A DNA stretch of 64,000 nucleotides from Zhengitettix transpicula (lineage: Eukaryota > Arthropoda > Insecta > Orthoptera > Tetrigidae), in the NCBI GenBank assembly GCA_037074705.1, contig CM073592.1, positions 28,120,629 to 28,184,628 of the forward strand, written 5' to 3'. The notes beneath the pieces are model-generated. The model did no database searches. It had not been told where the DNA came from and saw only the letters and a list, made by a program, of their open reading frames with translations. Position numbers and translations under genes: made by a program. This document shows, piece by piece, positions 56,736-64,000 of this stretch (position 1 is the first letter of the stretch; every line of letters begins with the position of its first letter).

Positions 56736-58016
56736 TTTAATAAAATAAATTTAAAACATATAAAGAACGTTTTAAATTACAAAATCTAGAATTTAAAACA
56801 GATATGTTCTAGTACTATTTGATTCTGGGAGTACTTTATTGTAATTACTGGTAAGTAGAGAACTAACTCATGTTCCATAAATTTGAAATTTACTGTACAA
56901 ATTACATTTATTAAATTATAGAATCTATTTAATATTTCACAAGATAAATCGACTTGAATCCCTGTTATGTTTTTGGTAAATGAATTCCATAACCGTGTTT
57001 TCCCTATGTTTTCAAGTAACTTGAAAAATGACACGTGCGTAACCCTGTAACGTATCCCTAAACATCGCAGCCCAACACATCCAGTGGTAGAGAGTTGTAA
57101 AACTCCTCCGCCGCAGTTTCCACTTTGGACCTGTACATTATCTCACTTTACCTGAACCGATATTTTTCTCCTGCGATGCGCCAATATATGATCTGTGACT
57201 AAAGCCTAGAGCAACAAGTTGTTGGCAAGTTTATAGACGGATTTATCTTTCCCCCAAGTACCGCCTTACCGTTCATCCCTGTCTCCAGGGATAACTTTTT
57301 CCCTTTACCGCTCAATTTCGCCTTAAACCTCCGATATTGGCTCCATCACCAAAATAAAATATGAATGCTTCAATATGACGAATTTTGTTATTTATAACCA
57401 TCCACTTAACTACCAGAAATTTTTTTTATTGTTCGATTCTACTAAGACGCTCGTTAATCCAAAATTTACTACTGACATGTGATAATTATAACTGTAACGA
57501 GTGAAATGACGCAATATGTATGAAACTTTGCCTCTAATATTTTATATGATAATTTATTCTGTGCCAATATAGATAATATCCTCATTCCACAGTTCAGATC
57601 AGTATGCGAACAGATATTCAGAAAGAAACACAGAACTTCGGCGTCCCAGTTATGAACACACATACTGCCATATTAGTAAAAAATTATAACATAAATTAAT
57701 ATCATTCTAATATTATTATTTACGATAACAAGACTGTAATTCAAATTCGAGGAAATTGGGGCCAGACCGAGTTGTTGGCTTTGAATAATATTTTGTTATT
57801 ATCGTGTCTAGGAAAAATATGAACCTTGTAAATGTATAACGGAGATAAGAAGATATTATTGAGGCTGTATTCACATCAGAGGAAAAGAAAGTGAAGAAGA
57901 CAGGAGGAGCATTCTTACTCCTTAGCAATACCAAGTTACGTTTGTGCACAATGGGTTGAAGAGCAAAGTTCCTCATAGATGTAACACTTTAAATAAGGCT
58001 AAAATTGGCGATTAAT
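56736..58016. other. A+T-rich stretch
   Basis: Minus frames of 82, 64 and 86 codons without a domain; base-balanced at about 57040-57330. No repeat seen. Confidence 0.45.
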
Positions 58017-58031
58017 AAATTTTAAATTTCT

Positions 58032-58520
58032 AGGAGAGATACGAAGGGGTTACCTTTGGGTATGCCTTTTCCTCTCCGTTTTTGAACTAAGGTTCCCACA
58101 AGCCGAGGCACCTCGGCCTGTTCTGAGAGGTGTATCTTCCGTGGGGCCACGGACCTTGGGCTTACGGTAAGAGTTGTCCGCTATTCCCATTGGAATAGTC
58201 GGCCAGCTGCCTCCTAAACTGGTCGAGGCACGGAGAAGGGAATGCTGCGTCCCCACAGCAAACTCCTCTCCCGCTATCGGAAGGGCGTGGGACAAGTACC
58301 CAATGCCCGACCTACCTGATGCAGGTTTTTTTAGGGTTTTCCCTGTATTTCTTTAGGCGAATGCCGGGTAGGATCCTTAAAATATAGCCCGGGGGCCCTA
58401 GTTAACCCTTGGCTACCTTCCTCTAGCCTTCCGCATCCCCCCTTTCAAATCCCGTCCTATGCTATTAAAGGGGAGTTGCCCAACGTGGATCACCTTCATG
58501 TAGCATGTTGCCCTAAAAAA
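58032..58520 (+). mobile_element. 5'-truncated SINE-like copy with target duplication
   Basis: Starts at AGGAGAGATACGAAGGGG and runs to GTTGCCCT plus A's. Flanks are AAATTTTAAATTTCT (58017-58031) and AAATTTTAATTTCT (58521-58534), a target duplication with one base indel. Confidence 0.92.
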
Positions 58521-58534
58521 AAATTTTAATTTCT

Positions 58535-59029
58535 CCGTATGTTTGGAAAAAACATACTAGTAATGCTAATTCACGATTGACAAATAAGTTTTATTGGAGT
58601 GAAAGGTCGTGACCAGCGATGCTTGTGGTGATGGTATGATGAAGAATCAGAAATCATGTCGATGAGTAAAGTAACTACAAATCAGAGGTAAAATAGATAC
58701 CGTGCTTGCCTATAAAACGAGGTAATATAGACTAGAAAGAGTAAGTTGGGTTGTCTCTCTTTTTATTATAAATTACGAACTGCCGAAAGAAGAAACTCGT
58801 GCAACTAGAGGGGGTATAAAACGCCCCGTGAAATTCTCGTAAAACTGCAGTTGGATAATCAAAAATCAACATACTTGCTACTTTGACATATTCGAATGGA
58901 CAACGTCGGGGGTTTAGTTTCTGTTTATCCGCTTAAATACAGATTAAGTCCCATTATTCAAATCGTTCAAACCTAATCTGCACTAAATATTTCCGTGGAT
59001 TATATGTTGCGTAAAATTAAATGACATTT
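58535..59029. other. Unassigned spacer
   Basis: No repeat or coding signal seen. Confidence 0.45.
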
Positions 59030-59320
59030 CAGCACGGCGTAGTGTTCGTGGGGGAGACAAAGAAATTAGCTTTATAAAATATACAAACAGTAAATTCCTG
59101 CTGTAATTATTCACCATATTTGTTGATAAATTTATCTTGTGAAATTAAGTACTATTTTTATTTATTTTATTTTTAATCCCCTGCAGAGATAAACAGTGTA
59201 ACAAAATGGCATCCTTATTTTGTAATAATTACATTGACAGGAATTTTAGAATAGTACTGGGAATATTCAGTTATATTTCTCTGATAAAGCGAGCTTGAAT
59301 ACTAGAGTGTCCGAGATCTT
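59030..59320 (-). repeat. Dispersed copy of the long-TIR element's interior
   Basis: Inverted match to about 49360-49640: GGAGACAAAGAAATT, ACAAACAGTAAATTC, CTGTAATTATTCACCATATT, AACAAAATGGCA, AATAGTACTGGGAATATT and ACTAGAGTGTC. The TIRs are not present, so this is a fragment or a related element. Confidence 0.8.
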
Positions 59321-60243
59321 TAAGGAAAGCTTCACAATTTATAACTTAAATTTCCTTAAAATCCAACAAATTCTACGTTCGTTTCTGAAATAAATTATTC
59401 TGTGAAAATAACTTAGAAACGCACGTCGTTACTTTGGAAGGAAATTTTGCTTGATTATTTGTGTAGGGAAACAGATCACTCAGCCAAACTACTTGAGTAT
59501 AATATGTGAACGAAAAGTGACATGATTTACCATCACATTATTTAATGTTACCTGTTACCAGTATTACTATTCTTTATTAATTGAGTTGTGACAATTATTC
59601 AGGGTAAAGTTTATTTATTTAATATATAAAGTTATTTAGTCTGTAAGAGCAAAGAGAACACACACGTCGCAGATGAAAATTCCGTTACTACGGCAGAGGA
59701 AGTATAAATAGGAGTAGTATCTGTGACTTCGTCGTGTTCTGTACGTGATCAGAGAGCACTAATAAAATTCTTCATATTAGTAGCACTTCATTTAATATTC
59801 AAACGTTCACTATTATTCAGTCACAATTAGGATTAACCCACGATTTTGTATAATATTATTTTTTAAACCTGTAGGAAAATGAATTTATTTCGTATTTCAC
59901 TACTTCTATATTAGTTTTAAGTTAGTTCACTGACTAACGATGGCTTATATCATCCGCTTTGCAACTCACGGAGAATAAAAACTGCTTGTGATAAATGAGA
60001 ACGAGACCCGTTACAGTTGTTGACGATTGGAATCACGTATTTGTGACACGTGTAACAACGCGGCAAACAGACCACTTTAAATCTTACTTTTAGCATTCAG
60101 AACCGAAACTAGAATCGAAACTATGACATGCGAATGACAATAACGTGTGACGTCATAATCACGTTTCAAACTCGTTGTGATATGAAATTATTATTTCAAT
60201 AAATTAAAAACTTTAACACACCGGATGCACTGTAAAAAGAGCT
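59321..60243. other. A+T-rich stretch
   Basis: No frame or repeat of note. Confidence 0.5.
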
Positions 60244-60289
60244 TGATATTGATGATATACTATATATATATAGTATATCATCAATATCA
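60244..60289. repeat. 46-bp perfect palindrome
   Basis: Two 23-base halves, TGATATTGATGATATAC then TATATA, and their exact complement with no spacer. It can form a cruciform or hairpin. Confidence 0.95.
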
Positions 60290-60309
60290 TTATTATATAT
60301 TATATAACG

Positions 60310-60888
60310 CTAGGTGCCCGGCGTTGCCCGAGATGTCATTTATCTATAACCCCCGATATGACTCCAATTTCGGCTTCTTTTGCGCAATTTTTATGTAACG
60401 CTACTCGAACCCCAATCATTATAATTAACTCTGAAAAATATTTCTTCAACGCAAATATCTGCCGTGTTTGCATGTTCCAAAATTTGCACCCCGCTACCCC
60501 TGCATCTGAGGGGTAAATGCCAATTTGAATGTCGTAACTAAACACAGTGACTTCCATAACCTTTGATTTGACTCCAATCTCAGTTGTATTCGCGTTATTT
60601 TACTGTAAAGCATCTCCACCCCAAACCCGAAGGGTGTCCTTTTCACAGGGCGTAGGGGATGAAAATTGTATTCAGATAACATTGGTAATAACACTATCAA
60701 TATCTTTGACCCCTAAAAATATTTATCCGACTCAAATATCGGCTAATTTAGTATGTTTAAATATTTCTACCCCCGCTTCTGGGGGTGGAAGACGCGTCTC
60801 ACCCCAACAGTGTTTGTTTCCTGGTCGCAAAGAACACGTGTACGAAATTTGGTGAAAATTTCTCGACTGGTGTAGATTTGTATTTTAT
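60310..60888 (-). mobile_element. Helitron-like family B copy B3, 5' end missing
   Basis: Plus strand begins CTAGGTGCCCGGCGTTGCCC, having lost CTGG of the usual CTAGCTGGGTG, and repeats the family B blocks TATAACCCCCGATATGACTCC, TTTGACTCCAATCTC, CCCGCTTCTGGGGGTGG and GGTGTAGATTTGTA. It ends without the (TACA)n tract. The 102-codon frame at 60547-60855 follows the repeat. Confidence 0.7.
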
Positions 60889-60894
60889 TTAGAA

Positions 60895-61039
60895 AACGTT
60901 TGTATGGGAAATAGAAAAGGGCTGTTTTTAGGGTTTTCCTCGGAAATTATTCGATTTTTTCTCGCCTTTTAAACCTTTCCTAGACCTCTACGAACATTTC
61001 AAGACTAAGATAAGATAAATCCGTTCAGCCGTTCTCGAG

Positions 61040-61072
<33 letters not shown>
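60895..61072. repeat. Repeat-like block ending in a (TA)n tract
   Basis: Contains AAATCCGTTCAGCCGTTCTC then GAGTTATATA and (TA)n to about 61071. From memory, this CAGCCGTTC-GAGTTAT motif is common near the ends of interspersed repeats in insects. There is no second copy in this window to confirm it. Confidence 0.4.
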
Positions 61073-61073
<1 letters not shown>

Positions 61074-62076
61074 CGAAAATCTGTAACAAATGCAGACTTC
61101 CATCTATTTAAATCAGTTACATTTAAATGACTCGTAGTAATCCTATTCATCTAAATCCACCGATTTGTTATCTATTGGCTTGATACCGGAATGTTGTTTC
61201 TGTACACAATGCAGATTCTTTTAATCGGTCTGTCGACGTGTTTTCAGCAAATAATTTCACCTATTAATATTATACGACGTATTACAAATATATGTACGTA
61301 TTAGTAGAAGTTAGTAAAAATAGTAATATATATTTTTTTAATTATCGGTTGAGTTATTATCTAAAAGACTTACTCGTTATGAAAAAAAAATATGGTGGTT
61401 TTATACAGTGATATTTACATGCGTGGTATTATAGTTATGATAAACCTTGAGTATAATTTGAATTTCTCCTTAGTTGGTAAAAACCGCAGGTATTTTTCTT
61501 TTAATTCCTCTTAATATGTTTATATTTATTTTAATTAAGGAAAACGTTAGGATGATTTGGAATAATTTGTGATATTATCATACAAAAACACCATGAAACT
61601 AATAAATGTCTAAATTTACATTTATATTATCACGTTATTTTTAGAGGTAGACTAGATCTCTCGACATGAAGAAAAGTAGTTTTATAACAGACACGATAAA
61701 TGACATAATATACAGGATAAATACATGCCATGATTTTTAATTTATTTATTGATACACCATAGTACGTGGACCCTAGTTAGTTATTAGTTCTATAAAAATA
61801 GCTATTTTCACACACTATATTTTCAGACTGTTACAATAAAATTTTTTTAAGAGAAAAATGACCAAAATTTAAAATTGAGGAATTAAATCAATAATGGAAT
61901 CACTGATACAGAGTTCCATTGTGTTAAAAATGTTTTATATATATATGTATTCAAATTAATTGGTGGAAATTATTCAAAGTAATATGTATATGTATATATT
62001 TATATAATAAAAAATTATACGTGTCAGATACTTAATTTAAATATTTTTTTTAAAACGTCTGGTAATTTATTTATTA
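61073..62076. other. A+T-rich stretch
   Basis: No coding signal or repeat seen. Confidence 0.5.
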
Positions 62077-62637
62077 CTAGCTGGTTGCCCGGCGTTGCTC
62101 GTGTACTTATTTATATAAACTCGAAAAAGTATTTAATTGAATACTTAAATATATTCCTTGAGTATTTCAGGATATAATCGTCACTCAGTCTTCATACATT
62201 ACGAAATATTACATTGATGAAATTGTTAGCTAGACTCACAACTAATACAGCGCGAAAATTAACTTACATTTTCCCCAAGGATGGTAAAGTAATTCGTATT
62301 CTTCTTTATTACCATTCGATGGAGTATTTCTGCTTTATTTCATTCCTAATAAAGGAAATATTTCCTTTGTTCGTTGCGTAGTAACGTCTTTCTCTCGCGT
62401 GACGTCATTGTCTCTTGGCGCGCAGTAATTTAATATTTTATGATCACGGTTTTTAATTATAATTCTTTCCACATGTATGCTAGGCGTTTCTCACCCTCAC
62501 AGTACCGTTTATCGTGTTTTGAAGAATTTGTGTACCAATTTTTGTTGCATTCTGTCCACGCGATAAAATTTGTATAAAGAACAACGTAAATACATACATA
62601 CATACATACAAATATACATTCTTTTTTATTATATAGA
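62077..62637 (-). mobile_element. Helitron-like family A copy A9
   Basis: Plus strand begins CTAGCTGGTTGCCCGGCG after A (62076) and ends CTTTTTTATTATATAGA, followed by AGAT; if the tip is counted as TCTTCTATATAATA, as in copy A4, the element ends at 62640 before T. Very similar to copy A3 but lacks the short TGCTGTATAAAATTATAC segment. Confidence 0.9.
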
Positions 62638-62640
62638 AGA

Positions 62641-64000
62641 TCATTATATAAAAAATGTTGTTACGACCATTAACGTACAGTTCACTGAAAAAATTTCAGT
62701 TTAAAATAACTTAAACATTTCGATATCTTCCACTGCGGAGAAATTACATAAATCACCAAAAAATTAGGATTTGACAAAAATACAATTATTTGAACTTTCA
62801 GACAAAAAAAATTTATTCTTCACGCCGAAAAGTTAAAGGATTTTATATATATTCATGTATAAATAATAAACTACTTTAATAAGTAATTCATCCTCAGCAA
62901 AAACCTTCCTCCGAATCAAGACTCAAAGACAAATAGAAAACCGACGATATTTTTCTATCTCTAGTTGATTTAAATTTTATATAATCAAAAAATGTGTTAT
63001 TTAACGTAATCGATCACAAACATTATTTACATTTGAGAATAATTAAAGGTCGATGTTAACAATAATTCTTCATTAAACGAGGATTGAGGTATTAAGATTC
63101 ACGCAAGTACTTTTACATAAAAGATATATGTAATTACAATCTAATATTTCTCTTTACGTATTATTATTGGGTTGCTTGGAATATAATTTAATTTTTTGGC
63201 GAACCTTCCCGATAATAATTATTTTTTTCCGGCACAGAACGATGAATATCGGCTATCGGAAACACGGCGGGTCAAATATCCTCCTGGTCGATAAATATAC
63301 TCCAGGACATACTCAGAACCTAAAATTATTGCAGATGGAATTGGTTTATTCGTTCCATTCCCCCTTGTTTGTAGAGTGACCTTTGACCTTCTGGAGCGTG
63401 TTCTATAGACACTATCGCCCCTTTTCATAGAATTTAAAATGTAGCCGCGGGCAATCGGGTTCTCGTCGCTCGAGAGCAAATATTGCGCTGTTTTTTGAAA
63501 GTCAGAAATCTGATATTAGCTCGTTCGAACACACGGTTTGTTTGCTCTGGTTGTCGTTGTGAAGCACAGGAATAAACACACAAAGGAGGTGTATTTTAAC
63601 AGGAACTGGCCTTTATAGTGGAACTTCTTAATAAAATACTAAAAAGTTAAAACGTTACTCTGAAACGAAAATAAGTTGTGACGGATTCGTGGCCAGTGAC
63701 ATTTCACTCGTAAAATAACCTCTTGAATGAAGCAGTGTCTAAATTTAGTTTTAAATTGCAGGGACATGAATGCTTTCGAATGTTCAACCTAAAACGTTGC
63801 GGTTTTATTGGAACCCCTTCAAGGATTAAAATTAGTTTACATATCCTCAATTGCGGTAATAAGTAATTCGAAGTTGGCGTGTGCCTGGAACTTTACCTCG
63901 CGTGAGGACCCACTTGTTTCAAAGACTTGTTGCCTGGAGAAATTACAATATATCTTCATTTATAGTGGAATAATGTAAAATATTTACATACCATCAGGTT
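62641..64000. other. Single-copy-looking DNA with base-balanced island at about 63160-63560
   Basis: The island has overlapping 70-codon (plus) and 86-codon (minus) frames without a domain. The rest is A+T-rich. Confidence 0.4.

Noticed and set aside
3173..58356. Recurring frames such as MSHALPIAGEEFAVGTQ (about 68 codons) and its opposite-strand partner PIGIVGQLPPKLVEARRR (about 60 codons) at many positions
   Set aside because: They recur only because the SINE-like repeat recurs, they are open on both strands across the same bases, and no domain is recognisable. A synonymous-substitution test over many genomic copies could overturn this.

Overview
This window looks like repeat-rich, gene-poor nuclear DNA from an arthropod, most likely an insect with a large genome. 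The support is high A+T content, (TA)n, (CA)n and (TACA)n microsatellites, and several eukaryotic transposon classes: Helitron-like elements, poly(A)-tailed SINE-like retroposons, LTRs, Penelope-like fragments and foldback/MITE elements. The species cannot be fixed from the sequence. I found no host protein-coding gene, no rRNA and no intact tRNA gene. No open frame exceeds about 126 codons, and the longer ones fall in repeats or are open on several frames at once.

Layout. 1-3,000: A+T-rich DNA with Helitron family A pieces at 1-17 and 1119-1676. 3.0-3.6 kb: a SINE-like copy carrying a second nested copy. 4.06-5.49 kb: a near-perfect 714-bp tandem duplication. 5.5-13.5 kb: mostly single-copy-looking DNA with an old SINE and a Penelope-like inverted pair. 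13.5-21.1 kb: a dense nest with two opposed SINE copies, two long foldback elements (14551-16821 and 17660-19685) each split by a Helitron-like insertion, and a full-length SINE copy. 21-24.4 kb: mostly unique. 24.4-33.9 kb: SINE and Helitron copies in alternation, including a SINE inserted in the A-tail of another SINE. 34-36 kb: a base-balanced unique island. 36-41.5 kb: a MITE, a solo LTR, a tRNA-derived SINE, Penelope 3' ends, a second LTR and a mosaic Helitron. 41.5-50.2 kb: unique DNA, a small MITE, a full-length SINE, a third LTR in a (TA)n tract, and a long-TIR element. 50.7-54.9 kb: SINE copies of two subfamilies and Penelope-like GIY-YIG fragments. 55.5-64 kb: the longest Helitron family A copy, one SINE, a 46-bp perfect palindrome, a family B Helitron and a last family A copy.

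Nothing here forms a working pathway. What the window offers is transposon biology. Element ends and insertion sites can be read directly: Helitron-like insertions between A and T with an empty-site reference in the opposite foldback arm, SINE target-site duplications, three related LTRs beside TA-rich sequence, variable hairpin repeats at the SINE 5' end, and a mosaic Helitron subfamily present at two loci.
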